Shown here: piece after piece, positions 19,827 through 28,045 of the stretch | How positions within the stretch are numbered: the first letter of the stretch is position 1 | Layout: each line of letters starts with the position of its first letter | Assembly: GCA_902789395.1 (NCBI GenBank) | Contig: CADANY010000003.1 | Location: 121,070-185,069, forward strand | From: an uncultured Bacteroidia bacterium | GTDB taxonomy: Bacteria; Bacteroidota; Bacteroidia; Bacteroidales; UBA932 | Length of the DNA stretch: 64,000 nt | Direction of reading: 5' to 3' | Translations under genes and position numbers: made by a program | The notes under the pieces: generated by a model | Database searches by the model: none | What the model was told of the DNA's origin: nothing | The model's input: the letters and a program-made list of their open reading frames with translations, nothing else

Positions 19827-20138
19827 ATGGAATATACATTAGATATCTACAGCAAAGGTCCAGAGCAGCTTCTTTCCTCTCTGGCGCTTAACTGCAAGGC
19901 AAGGCGGCTGGAAAAGGGCTATAGCCGGAGTCGACTCTCAAAATTGACGGGGGTCCCGGCTCCGACGATCGAACATTTTGAGATGACGGGGAAGATATCC
20001 CTGGAATCGTTCTGCAAACTGGCGATAGAGTTCGGGTATTTCGAGGAGATTGCCGCCCTTCTTTCTAAGTCAAAATACACGACCGGCTCGGAGCTTGAAA
20101 TCATCAACAAAAATAAAAACAGAAAGAAAGGAAGATGA
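19827..20138 (+). CDS. hipB: HipB-like helix-turn-helix antitoxin
   Basis: 103 residues with an XRE-type helix-turn-helix in the middle (LEKGYSRSRLSKLTGVPAPTIEHFE, about residues 29-53, described in two parts here: the turn is LSKLTGVPAPTIEHFE). The tail is basic. It overlaps the HipA-like kinase gene by 4 bp, as in type II toxin-antitoxin pairs, and has a palindromic operator candidate upstream. Symbol assigned by context and fold; the family is wide. Confidence 0.8.
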   Translation: MEYTLDIYSKGPEQLLSSLALNCKARRLEKGYSRSRLSKLTGVPAPTIEHFEMTGKISLESFCKLAIEFGYFEEIAALLSKSKYTTGSELEIINKNKNRKKGR

Positions 20139-21265
20139 TCCCTCCGGTTCCGAAATTAATTGTCTATCATCGGGATACCCCCGTCGGAACACTTCAGCAG
20201 GATCCCGACGGAACCCGGTGTGTATTCGAATATGACCGGCAGTGGCTCTCCGGTGGCTTCTCCCTTTCTCCGACAGAACTTCCGCTGACTTCCGATCTTC
20301 TCTACGCCGATCCGAACAAATTCGGTGGAAACTTCGCGACCTTTGAGGATAGCTTGCCGGACGGATATGGACTCTATCTCCTCGAAAGAATCCTCCGGGG
20401 TCAGGGTACTTCTCTCAAAGAAACGACCCCTCTCCAGCGTCTCGCTTTGATTGGGCAGTCCGGGATGGGGGCCCTGAATTACAGACCGTCCATTCCGTCC
20501 CGCTATAAGGTCCCCTCCGTTTCACTGGAAGAACTTGACATACTGCAGGAAAAGGCCCTTGAGGTCCTTTCAGAAAAGAATGATACCGATACGTCCCTGC
20601 TCTATTATAACAGCGCAAATTCCGGCGGAGCGCGGCCCAAAATCGTCTTCTCAAGAAAAGACGGAACGCACTGGCTGATCAAATTCCGGCACACTTATGA
20701 TCCGCTGGACCTTGGAGAAACGGAACTTCTTTACATGAAAACGGCCCGGGAGTGTGGCATCCGGATTCCACGCATCGGGCTTGTCCAAGGAAAATATTTT
20801 GCCATCGAGCGGTTCGACATCGATCCGGCCGGGAACAGGGTCCATATGCTTACGGCGTCCGCCCTTCTCAAGACGCCCTACCAGAATATGGACATCGACT
20901 ATACCCATCTCCTCGCGCTGACCGGATATCTTACCCAAGACCCCCTTCAGGTTGAAGAGATGTTCCGGCGGATGGTCTTTAATCTCGTGGCTATCAATAA
21001 AGATGACCATGGGAAGAACTTCTCTTTCCTGTGCAATGAGGGCCGATGGACCCTGGCTCCCGCATACGACTTGACCTATTCTCCTTCTGGTTCCCGCGGC
21101 GAGCACGCGACCTCGCTTTTCTACGACGGGAATCCTGGTTTGGATCTGGTGCTTAAAGCCGGGACCGGGATCCGGATCCCCGAAAAACGCTGCCGGGAGA
21201 TCGTCGAATCCGTCCAGGATATCTGCGCCCGAAACCTGCCCAAGATATCTCCGCTCGCACTTTGA
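20135..21265 (+). CDS. hipA: HipA-like serine/threonine kinase toxin
   Basis: 376 residues. The N-terminal subdomain (about 1-110) is present, so this is a full-length HipA rather than a split HipS/HipT. SGGARPK at 163-169 is the glycine/serine loop found at the phosphorylated loop of HipA-type kinases. NKDDHGKNFS (288-297) is the catalytic loop and APAYDL (308-313) the metal-binding segment. HipA kinases block translation by phosphorylating targets such as a tRNA synthetase; the target here is unknown. The pair sits at the left border of the accessory island. Confidence 0.88.
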   Translation: MIPPVPKLIVYHRDTPVGTLQQDPDGTRCVFEYDRQWLSGGFSLSPTELPLTSDLLYADPNKFGGNFATFEDSLPDGYGLYLLERILRGQGTSLKETTPLQRLALIGQSGMGALNYRPSIPSRYKVPSVSLEELDILQEKALEVLSEKNDTDTSLLYYNSANSGGARPKIVFSRKDGTHWLIKFRHTYDPLDLGETELLYMKTARECGIRIPRIGLVQGKYFAIERFDIDPAGNRVHMLTASALLKTPYQNMDIDYTHLLALTGYLTQDPLQVEEMFRRMVFNLVAINKDDHGKNFSFLCNEGRWTLAPAYDLTYSPSGSRGEHATSLFYDGNPGLDLVLKAGTGIRIPEKRCREIVESVQDICARNLPKISPLAL

Positions 21266-21386
21266 TTCTTTTGCAGCTCGCACTTTAATTCCATTGCCGC
21301 TCGCTGGGAGGGGTCACTACGGGATGCAACCGCGTGTTTACCAAGGCACTGATAAACAATCAATTATAAAAATTCTCCTACTCTGC

Positions 21387-21429
21387 TTCGGTTATCGTTG
21401 CAAAGAACAACCGCTCATTTTCGGTTATA
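21387..21429 (-). pseudogene. Remnant of a DUF4143-type ATPase C-terminus
   Basis: On the minus strand this reads YNRK-stop-AVVLCNDN, which matches YNLKRAIVLCNDN near the C-terminus of the ATPase encoded at 26092-27465, also at the DNA level (GTTATCGTTGCAAAGAACAA is shared). The rest of the 21266-21479 gap holds no gene. It is probably the scar of a lost ATPase gene. Confidence 0.55.
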
Positions 21430-21479
21430 CAAACAAGACAATTTGGTTATTTGGCGAGATTTTGTTTGGTTGTTTGGCG

Positions 21480-22874
21480 TTACAAAAATAGGTCTTTTAA
21501 GAGGAGTTCCCGCTGGAGAGCCGCTGCTGCGTACTCATTTGCCTTGACCCCATCAACCGTTATCATAATGGTCGAGCAGGATATCTTATTCTTGAAGGTC
21601 GACGACACGAAACGTTTGCGTTCATTCAATCTCTCTGCATAAGCTGCCGAAATAGAGAAAGGGCCGTCACAGTATTTGATTTCGAATACGTTAACATTTC
21701 TGTCTGCTCGTTCCAGAATCATATCAATCTGGTATCCCTTTCCATAGTATGCATAGGCTTTCGTGCTGATTCCGCTTACGCCCAATGCCTGTTTGATTTG
21801 CTGGAGATGAGAAAAGCATAATCGTTCAAATGAAAGCCCGCCCCAAGTCTCATAAGCATGAGATCCCTGCATGTGCATCCAGAAATCTTCATCTCGAAAG
21901 GCTCCCTTTTTTATAAACGTAAAGTAAAATAGGGTATAGAAATCGGAAAGCTGGTAAAGATTAGCGATTTGCCCTTTTGCCGGATATTTTCTGATAAAAC
22001 CACACTCTTCTAGATCTTCCAATTTCTCACTGATATTTCCGCCATCTTTGAATTTCCCTTTCTTTACGACCTCATCTCTTGTGAATCCCATTTTCTTCTT
22101 TGACAAGATTTCGACAATCTTGATATAATCCCGAGAATCTTTGAATAATGAGGCATAGAGATTTTCAAACTCAGATCCCAGCAGCGCTGTTTCTGCAAAA
22201 AACAGACGGTCAATATTTTGCGACAGACTCATTCCCCTCTCAAGCAGATTCAGATAGTAAGGAATTCCTCCAAGAATCATATAGCACTCGGAAATTGTTT
22301 TCAAGTCCCAGGAAATTTTTTTCGATACGAGATAGTCCCGGGTTTCAGCCAGAGTGAAAGGAGTCAGTTTAATCGGTATGGTAATCCGGTTATGGAATCC
22401 GTCCTTATCTCTAATCATCTTTTTGACCATCCACGAAGCAGCGGATCCGCATATGATAAGAATGATATTCCGCTGAGAAGAGGCCCACCCATTCCAAAAA
22501 TGCTCTAAGGCCTTGAGATAATCAGATTTCTGGGTGTACATCCAGGGAACTTCATCAAGGAAAATTATCTTTCGGTTATCGTCCGCTTCTTCTACGACCG
22601 TCCGGAGAAGTTCAAAAGCTTCCATCCAGTTCGCCGGAAGCGGAAGCGTCTTATGGGGAACCTTCCTCGAGAGTTCTGAGTAAAAATTGATCAATTGCTC
22701 CTGGCGTGTCCCCTTTGCTATCCCAGTGCAAGAGAAGACAAAATCATTGTGGAAAAATTCCCGGACAAGATATGTTTTCCCCACTCGACGTCTGCCGTAA
22801 ATCATAACGAACTCGGATTCTGAGGACTCAAGCGCTTTCTTAAGCAAAGCCTGTTCTGTTTTTCTGCCAATCAT
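21480..22874 (-). CDS. AAA+ ATPase with C-terminal nuclease-like domain (archaeal ATPase/DUF234 type)
   Basis: 464 residues. Walker A is GRRRVGKT (27-34) and Walker B KIIFLDEVPW (101-110). A winged-helix middle part (SEKLEDLEECGFIRKYPAKG) follows. The C-terminal DUF234-like domain has IDMILER and VFEIKY, the D...ExK pattern of a PD-(D/E)XK fold. Function of this family is not established; defence, DNA handling and selfish-gene roles are all guesses. It is divergent from the first peptide/fimbrillin cassette, and iterated repeats occupy its promoter. Confidence 0.85.
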   Translation of the reverse strand: MIGRKTEQALLKKALESSESEFVMIYGRRRVGKTYLVREFFHNDFVFSCTGIAKGTRQEQLINFYSELSRKVPHKTLPLPANWMEAFELLRTVVEEADDNRKIIFLDEVPWMYTQKSDYLKALEHFWNGWASSQRNIILIICGSAASWMVKKMIRDKDGFHNRITIPIKLTPFTLAETRDYLVSKKISWDLKTISECYMILGGIPYYLNLLERGMSLSQNIDRLFFAETALLGSEFENLYASLFKDSRDYIKIVEILSKKKMGFTRDEVVKKGKFKDGGNISEKLEDLEECGFIRKYPAKGQIANLYQLSDFYTLFYFTFIKKGAFRDEDFWMHMQGSHAYETWGGLSFERLCFSHLQQIKQALGVSGISTKAYAYYGKGYQIDMILERADRNVNVFEIKYCDGPFSISAAYAERLNERKRFVSSTFKNKISCSTIMITVDGVKANEYAAAALQRELLLKDLFL

Positions 22875-22881
22875 AGACTTG

Positions 22882-22988
22882 TTATTTTCTGCGGTAAAGA
22901 TATAAAATGTATTCTATTCCGCAAAAAATAAATTTATTTTCTGCGGAATGGCGTCAAAAAAGTAGTTGTTCCGCAAAAAATAATTATT
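22882..22988. promoter_or_regulatory. Iterated inverted operator-like repeats at the ATPase promoter
   Basis: Four copies of a half-site TTCCGCA(A/G)AAAATAA occur. Two lie on the minus strand (22882-22894 partial, 22933-22948) and two on the plus strand (22917-22932, 22969-22984). The middle two form a 32-bp near-perfect palindrome at 22917-22948. Same-strand copies are exactly 52 bp apart. A -7 like box TATCTTTA (minus strand, 22895-22902) lies between the first copy and the palindrome. Confidence 0.7.
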
Positions 22989-22997
22989 CTTCCTCAA

Positions 22998-23093
22998 CCC
23001 ATCGGGGAGCTTATTCTATCCTTGCAAAACTCGCCTCTTTTAGCTGGATATTAACATAACATTCTGATTTACAACTACTTATAGCTCGCCAGA
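22998..23093. repeat. Repeated block upstream of cassette 1 (copy 1)
   Basis: This block, including CAAAACTCGCCTCTTTTAGC and ATTAACATAACATTCTGA, recurs almost unchanged at 27598-27690 in front of cassette 2. Both copies lie between a minus-strand ATPase gene and the cassette head element. It is noncoding and no -7 box is obvious in it. Confidence 0.75.
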
Positions 23094-23120
23094 CCGTAAT
23101 TTTTAGCGCAAAAAATGCGG
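23094..23120 (+). repeat. Cassette head element 1
   Basis: Near-palindrome with left arm CCGTAATTTTT, centre AGCGC and right arm AAAAAATGCGG. The core TTTAGCGCAAAAAATGCGG is shared by all five cassettes. It could be a recombinase core site or a hairpin or operator at the transcript start. Confidence 0.75.
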
Positions 23121-23342
23121 GCTGAAAGAAAGCAATCATGAAATGTGCCTTACAGGGTGCTGGAAGGCCATTTTGATTGGCGGGAAGAGCGAATGCTAAG
23201 AAACTTAATTAGTTAGGGACTAATTTACCGCTTTTACAAGCATAGTTGAAGTTTAAAAGCAACCTTATACGCCTGTTAATCAAACGATTAAGGCCGACGC
23301 AACATAAAAAATACAACGAAATAAAATTAAAACTGTAGGAAT
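23121..23342 (+). promoter_or_regulatory. Leader of cassette 1 (class I) with a 12-residue upstream ORF
   Basis: The first 100 bp are nearly identical to the leader of cassette 4. A small ORF at 23138-23176 encodes MKCALQGAGRPF. The leader ends in TTAAAACTGTAGGAAT directly before the peptide ATG, a string found in all five cassettes; AGGAA could serve as a ribosome binding site. No promoter box was recognised. Confidence 0.6.
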
Positions 23343-23480
23343 ATGAAAAAACAAACAAAAATGGAGTATGTATCTCCGGTGGTACTGGAGATAGACCTGC
23401 TTTCCCGGGAGGCGTTTGCCGCAAGCCCGCTGGATCCTTATCACAATGATAATAATGGAGACGAAGATTGGGATGACTAG
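23343..23480 (+). CDS. Cassette 1 small peptide (MKKQTKMEYVSP family)
   Basis: 45 residues. It starts MKKQTKMEYVSP, followed by a hydrophobic stretch (VVLEIDLL), and ends in an acidic tail rich in Asp and Asn (NNGDEDWDD). There is no signal peptide and no cysteine. It is the first gene of the cassette, 24 bp before the lipoprotein gene. Four homologues occur in this window, each in the same position. Function is unknown: a leader peptide, a secreted peptide precursor or a chaperone-like partner of the fimbrillin are all possible. Confidence 0.75.
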   Translation: MKKQTKMEYVSPVVLEIDLLSREAFAASPLDPYHNDNNGDEDWDD

Positions 23481-23504
23481 TTAATTTATATTTTGCATTG
23501 AATT

Positions 23505-25163
23505 ATGAAAAAAGTATTGATATTTGCTGCGGCAATCACCGGACTCTTTGTCGCCGGTTGCGTTAAGAATCAAGAATCTGCCGGCATCTCTGAAGGTGAA
23601 AAGACATGGGTAAAGGCTTCTGTGGCCACACCAGAGACCAAACTCTCTGTTGACATGGGAGACCTGAACCCTGCATGGGTCTTCAATGATAATATTAAGC
23701 TCGAAACGACTTCTAACGGCTGGCAGGAATTTACACTTAAAAACGGACAAGGGACACAGATCGGTCTATTTGAGGGAACAGGGACTCCTAAGGTCGGTTC
23801 TGTTGCTATCTATCCCGCTTCAAATGCCGGAAACGGGTCATATACTTTCCCGACTGAGTACGAATTCCGCCCGTTGAATTATGATGGGAATGCAGAAAAC
23901 GGTGATCCGATTTCTGAAATCCCTATGGTCGGAAAAATCCGTGGGACGGATGATATTAAGTTCTACCATGTTGGCGGAGCTATCGCATTGAAATTCAGTG
24001 AAATTACACCTTCGCAGCACAAGTTGACCGTTACTCTTGAAGGGGCTCCTGCAACGGGAACGGCAACAATCGATGCGTCCGATCCCAGTGCCGCATTAGT
24101 CCCGACTGGATCAACTGGTCAGGTCGTTACGGTCTATATCAACAAAACGACTCAATACACGCTTCAGGATCAGACAATCTTAGTTCCTGTTCCAGCAGGC
24201 ACCTATTCAAAAATCAGTATTGATTTACAGGTCCAGACTGATAAGGTTACCTTTGAGTCAATTGTTAGCAAAAGCCGAACGAAGTCATTTACTATTACGG
24301 CTGGCGGTATTTTCTCTTTCGCTCCTCTCACGACAGATTACACCAATACAGGCAAAGAACTCCGTGCCCATTTCCCGTTGGGAGGTAATCTGAACGATGA
24401 AAGTTATGAAGGGACGCGCATGGTCGTATCTTGGGTCAATACTGTTGATAATATTGCCTATATGGATGCGGACGGTAGCGGTCATGAGCCCGTTTCTCTT
24501 TCCAGCAGGTATTATGAGGAGCAGATATTTGACTCTGAGACGCAGACAGATGTGTATTACCAGTTTGTCCGTCTGAATCAAGAGATGCTGGACTATGGGG
24601 TTTATATTCTTGAGGATTATCGCACCAATAATCAATATTGGAAGCTTAGGCAAAGCCGTGGTTATGTCATGAACGTTAAAGTTACCTGTGCCGATCCTTC
24701 AAGCAAGACGAATGCCGATGGGACGCCGAATATCAATTACTATCGTTTCACGATGGAAACAACTGATGGTCAGCCGCTCGCTTTCTTCATGAAGAGTGAT
24801 ATGGAGATTCTCTACAAAGCATGCAAGAATAGGACAATTACGAATGGAGATGCGACGGTGTATACAAGTGGTTGGTATAGCTACAATACTTATGATATTA
24901 TAGAAAGTCTCTTCGGCGGTGATTACGATATGCAAAATGAAAATCAGCAAGTAATTTGGACGAAGCCTTACTTTGAAGAGGTTACTTTGCCAGATGGTTC
25001 TAAGGATTATGTTCTCACTTCACCTACCTTTGACAACGGCTTCTTTATTACGGGTACAGTTGTTTCCCGTCTGAAACAAAGCACAGCAACGATTGATGGT
25101 GTTCCTGTCGGAGAGTATATCCACACTAAGTTCATGCTATTGAATGCTGAAATTGTCGACTAA
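23505..25163 (+). CDS. Cassette 1 fimbrillin-like lipoprotein
   Basis: 552 residues. The lipoprotein signal peptide ends in GLFVAGC (Cys at about residue 19). The first half resembles fimbrillin-family proteins: AWVFNDNIKLETTSNGW, then the YTL/FTL-x-G-x-GT-x-x-G-F-x-G motif (FTLKNGQGTQIGLFEG), AIYPASN and ISEIPMVGKIRG. Cassettes 3 and 4 share this half. The second half (from about 280) is different from theirs and unrecognised. Likely exported to the cell surface as a pilus or adhesin subunit. Transcription ends at the hairpin at 25192-25222. Confidence 0.75.
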   Translation: MKKVLIFAAAITGLFVAGCVKNQESAGISEGEKTWVKASVATPETKLSVDMGDLNPAWVFNDNIKLETTSNGWQEFTLKNGQGTQIGLFEGTGTPKVGSVAIYPASNAGNGSYTFPTEYEFRPLNYDGNAENGDPISEIPMVGKIRGTDDIKFYHVGGAIALKFSEITPSQHKLTVTLEGAPATGTATIDASDPSAALVPTGSTGQVVTVYINKTTQYTLQDQTILVPVPAGTYSKISIDLQVQTDKVTFESIVSKSRTKSFTITAGGIFSFAPLTTDYTNTGKELRAHFPLGGNLNDESYEGTRMVVSWVNTVDNIAYMDADGSGHEPVSLSSRYYEEQIFDSETQTDVYYQFVRLNQEMLDYGVYILEDYRTNNQYWKLRQSRGYVMNVKVTCADPSSKTNADGTPNINYYRFTMETTDGQPLAFFMKSDMEILYKACKNRTITNGDATVYTSGWYSYNTYDIIESLFGGDYDMQNENQQVIWTKPYFEEVTLPDGSKDYVLTSPTFDNGFFITGTVVSRLKQSTATIDGVPVGEYIHTKFMLLNAEIVD

Positions 25164-25191
25164 TTATTCAGATAGATAATAAGTTTCTCGC

Positions 25192-25222
25192 CACCCGACC
25201 TCTCCGGCCGGGTGGTTTTTTA
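25192..25222 (+). terminator. Terminator of cassette 1
   Basis: CCACCCG (25192-25198) pairs with CGGGTGG (25210-25216), followed by TTTTTT. It also forms the left end of the downstream repeat element. Confidence 0.8.
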
Positions 25223-25390
25223 TGCCTCGGTGGTGGCGCTTATTACATTGAGTCGCAGCCGAGTAACCTTTACCCTTTGTCCCAAAAAGGACAAAGGGTA
25301 GGTTTTATTCGCCTGCTAATCAGCCGGTTAAGCGGCACGAGCCGAACACGAGCGAACTTGTGCTTTGGCATCGTTGATTCAGCGAAGGAT
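25223..25390 (+). repeat. Island repeat, copy A, with 12-bp hairpin
   Basis: Homologous to 39626-39794 (same strand) and to parts of 32754-33155 and 34172-34540 (opposite strand). The hairpin is TACCCTTTGTCC (25271-25282) with GGACAAAGGGTA (25289-25300). Further conserved strings are GCGCTTATTA and CTGCTAATCAGCC. No coding capacity. Confidence 0.75.
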
Positions 25391-25775
25391 CTACTCCCCG
25401 TAGAAGACGATCCAGTTGGTTGTGAAGCGGCCGGGGGTGGGGAAGATTTCCCGGACAGAGCCGTCGGGAAGGCGGTACCAGGAGTAGTTCCAGCCGCGGC
25501 CCATGTCGCAGTAGATGGCGTTTCGGACGCCGAGTTTACGAAGGCCGGCTAGGAAGGATCCGAACGGCAGACTCCGGGCGCAATCGACGATGCAGAGTCG
25601 TCCGCCGATCTCGCAAAGGGCCCGGTAGCGGTTCGGCCGGTCCGCCTTGAAACAGCCTTTGAACTGCTTCCCGTTATGGAAAAAGAGGCTCTGGCAAAAG
25701 CCCATCCCGCCCTGCTCCGCCGCTTTTTTAAGGGGTGGCCGTGAATTTTTATGGCTGAAATTGAAGTGGTTCCAC
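25391..25775 (-). pseudogene. Truncated copy of the phosphodiester glycosidase-like gene
   Basis: The 104 residues from MGFCQSLFFHNGKQ to FTTNWIVFYGE are nearly identical to the C-terminal half of the intact protein at 39795-40523. Homology continues upstream to the FNFSHKNSRPPL region and then stops abruptly near 25775, where unrelated sequence begins. The N-terminal half and the signal peptide are missing. The flanking island repeat is also duplicated, so both were copied together. Confidence 0.8.
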
Positions 25776-26050
25776 GCAGATCTCGTCTCCTTTAGAAAGA
25801 GCCTCAGTATATGTAGAGAGGAGATCCCGATAGAAATCGAGGACCTCGGTGCGCCTGTCGCTCTCGTGGTAGAGCAGAACGGTAAGAGCAGTCAGAACGA
25901 AGCCTTTGGAAAGACCGTTAAGCCCCGGTTCTTTAAGATAGTCCGAGAGTTTGCCAAGGCGATTTCCGGTCCATATAGCATGGACCCAACTCCCATAGAC
26001 GTCCACGCTCGCGGATCATCTTTGCGGGAGAAAGCTGCTGGATTGCCATA
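25776..26050 (-). other. Unrecognised coding remnant fused to the truncated gene
   Basis: An open stretch of 85 codons from a GTG near 26016-26020 or an ATG at 26006 (MDVYGSWVHAIWTGNRLG...) runs into the truncated gene in another frame. A second frame opens with MAIQQLSPAKMIRERGRLW at about 26050 and stops after 38 codons. The two frames together suggest the broken end of a lost gene. I do not recognise the family. Confidence 0.35.
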
Positions 26051-26091
26051 ATTCACTCAGTTTAAAGATTATGCAAAGATACAGCATTATC

Positions 26092-27465
26092 CTATATATC
26101 CAGTTTGTAAATCTCCGGAATATCCTGTTTTTTCCGAAGGAAGGTGGCCATGTAGATGGGCAGATATGTCTTTTTCCCCTCAACTGAAACGTTATCGTTG
26201 CAAAGAACAATTGCTCTTTTTAGGTTATACTCCTCATTATCAAGAATATTCGCCAACGCGTGGTGGTATTCATAATCCTTTCCGGATTTTACTTCAATAG
26301 GCAGTACCGTCCCGTCGCCAATCTCTATGACGAAATCTACTTCGCCCTGTTTCTTACTATTGAAGTAGTACAGCCTCTCAAACCCCTGTGCGAGAAGTTC
26401 TTGTGCAACGACATTCTCGTAAATCGCACCGAAATTAATGTTAACCTCACCGCTAAGGATACGGAACTGGATGCCGTCCGCGTATTGGTACGCCAGAAGG
26501 CCCACATCGTTTTGGAATAACTTAAAAAGATTACGCTGTTTGTTCAGAAGCAGCGGGATCCGCGGCTCTTCCACATTATACGCCGGAATGGCGACTCCCG
26601 CATTCCTCATCCAAAGAAAACTGTTTTCGTACTTCTGGAATTTTAGGTTTTTATTCAGCTCTTTCAGGATGAAACGCTTGTTTTTGGCGTTCAACTCCGA
26701 TGGGATAAGCTCAAAGATCTCATCCAAGTAAAGTTTATTGTCCGGATCGTATTGGGATATGTCCATTTTGTAGAGATTCAGGATCGCCTGCTGTTCCAGA
26801 CCAACGCTCTGCAGATTATTGGTCTGGATATATTTCCATACAGAAGCTGGCATACCACCTACAATCAGATAAAGCCGGAAAATGCGCATCATCTGATCAT
26901 GGACCACAAGATCAACCGGAGAGGATTTTTCAAAGCATTCCTGAACATGGTCAATTAGGGAAGGGGCTGCACCTACGGCTAATGCAAACTCTTTAAAATC
27001 AAGCGGATACATGTTTATTATATCCATATATCCAACAGGCTCGGATATGGTCTCCCTCCCCTGAATGATCTTCGATTTAAGGTCATGTAATTCGACGCCC
27101 AACAAAGATCCGGTAAGCCCATAGCGAAAGCTCCCTTCGTCCACGAGGAATTTGATTTTGGTCACACACTCCGGGCAGCATTGCACTTCGTCAAAGAGAA
27201 TAAAGGTTTTTCCTGGAACCAGGGGTTCCTCTGTAAAGGCAGAGAGACGCAAAAGAATGTCTTTGGCGCTTTGTGTCCCTTGAAAAATCTGTTTTGCTGC
27301 GGAATTTTCAATGAAATTGATTTCGACATAATGCTCGAACTTCCTTTGGGCCAAGCGGCGGAAAGCATTGGTCTTGCCTACCTGACGGGCTCCGGTGAGC
27401 ATTAAGGCCATCTTACTATTGTCGTAAATGGCGTCAATGGCTGCGTCTATTTTCCTTGTCAACAT
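26092..27465 (-). CDS. AAA ATPase with DUF4143 C-terminal domain
   Basis: About 457 residues from the ATG at 27465 (MLTRKIDAAIDAIY), chosen because it lies just behind the promoter and the upstream ATG at 27489 would fall inside the -7 box. Walker A is GARQVGKT (25-32) and Walker B FILFDEVQ. The C-terminal part has GEVDFVIE and LPIEVKSG, the D...ExK pattern of the nuclease-like DUF4143 region. The role of this widespread family is unknown. It is divergent from cassette 2, and three direct repeats overlap its promoter. Confidence 0.87.
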   Translation of the reverse strand: MLTRKIDAAIDAIYDNSKMALMLTGARQVGKTNAFRRLAQRKFEHYVEINFIENSAAKQIFQGTQSAKDILLRLSAFTEEPLVPGKTFILFDEVQCCPECVTKIKFLVDEGSFRYGLTGSLLGVELHDLKSKIIQGRETISEPVGYMDIINMYPLDFKEFALAVGAAPSLIDHVQECFEKSSPVDLVVHDQMMRIFRLYLIVGGMPASVWKYIQTNNLQSVGLEQQAILNLYKMDISQYDPDNKLYLDEIFELIPSELNAKNKRFILKELNKNLKFQKYENSFLWMRNAGVAIPAYNVEEPRIPLLLNKQRNLFKLFQNDVGLLAYQYADGIQFRILSGEVNINFGAIYENVVAQELLAQGFERLYYFNSKKQGEVDFVIEIGDGTVLPIEVKSGKDYEYHHALANILDNEEYNLKRAIVLCNDNVSVEGKKTYLPIYMATFLRKKQDIPEIYKLDI

Positions 27466-27470
27466 AATGA

Positions 27471-27551
27471 ATCCGTTTTTCCATGGCAAAAATATAGTTT
27501 ATTATCCGTTTTTCCAAGGTGGATTCATATATTATTGTCGGTTTTTCCAAG
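27471..27551. promoter_or_regulatory. Three direct repeats with 33-bp period at the ATPase promoter
   Basis: ATCCGTTTTTCCATGG (27471-27486), ATCCGTTTTTCCAAGG (27504-27519) and GTCGGTTTTTCCAAG (27537-27551) are spaced exactly 33 bp apart. The minus-strand -7 box TATTTTTG lies at 27487-27494, directly between the first and second repeats. The layout suggests a multi-site operator. Confidence 0.75.
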
Positions 27552-27597
27552 AATTGCCGTCGTCAATTTCCGAAAAATAATTATACAGTCATGTCCC

Positions 27598-27690
27598 TTC
27601 GGCGAACTTATCCTATCCCGGCAAAACTCGCCTCTTTTAGCCGGGTATTAACATAACATTCTGACTTACAGCTACTTGTCGCTCGCTGGA
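27598..27690. repeat. Repeated block upstream of cassette 2 (copy 2)
   Basis: Near copy of 22998-23093, sharing GCAAAACTCGCCTCTTTTAG and TATTAACATAACATTCTGA. It lies between the ATPase promoter repeats and head element 2. Confidence 0.75.
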
Positions 27691-27718
27691 CCGTAAATTT
27701 TTAGCGCAAAAAATGCGG
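27691..27718 (+). repeat. Cassette head element 2
   Basis: Left arm CCGTAAATTTTT, centre AGCGC, right arm AAAAAATGCGG. Same design as head element 1. Confidence 0.75.
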
Positions 27719-27859
27719 GGATCTCTGGATGCGTTGAATATCAGCAAGAAACGGTCCAGAAGGTACGTATTAAAATGCGACTAAATACTTTATGGTTTGT
27801 GAGTGAAGAAAAAGTGAAAAAACTATCAATCTGATACAAATATTTAAAACTGTAGGAAT
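27719..27859 (+). promoter_or_regulatory. Leader of cassette 2 (class II) with a 19-residue upstream ORF
   Basis: An ORF at 27775-27834 encodes MRLNTLWFVSEEKVKKLSI. A homologous ORF of the same length occurs in the leader of cassette 5 with scattered substitutions and no frame change. The leader again ends in TTAAAACTGTAGGAAT before the peptide start. Confidence 0.6.
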
Positions 27860-28033
27860 ATGAGAAAACAAAGAAAAATGGAGTATGATGCACCTTCCAT
27901 GAGAGCGTTGCAAATAGCGCTGGAAGATCATATTTGCTCTCCAATGAAAATTCAACGGAATTATGTAGATGGACTACAGAACCTTGGAGATGAAGGAGGA
28001 GAAGAAGGAGAGACTTATTATTTGAATTATTAA
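27860..28033 (+). CDS. Cassette 2 small peptide
   Basis: 57 residues beginning MRKQRKMEYDAPSM, with one Cys (HICSP) and an acidic, Gly- and Tyr-rich tail (GDEGGEEGETYYLNY). Nucleotides around the start are the same as in the other cassettes. It lies 12 bp before the lipoprotein gene. No known family could be named. Confidence 0.75.
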   Translation: MRKQRKMEYDAPSMRALQIALEDHICSPMKIQRNYVDGLQNLGDEGGEEGETYYLNY

Positions 28034-28045
28034 AGACGAAGAACG

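Noticed and set aside
23121..23342. Known riboswitch class in the cassette leaders
   Set aside because: No recognised riboswitch core was seen; conservation between cassettes 1 and 4 is explained by recent duplication.
27471..27551. Three regularly spaced repeats, CRISPR-like at first sight
   Set aside because: Repeats are only 16 bp with 17-bp gaps, there are three, they overlap a promoter, and no cas gene is near. An operator array explains them better.
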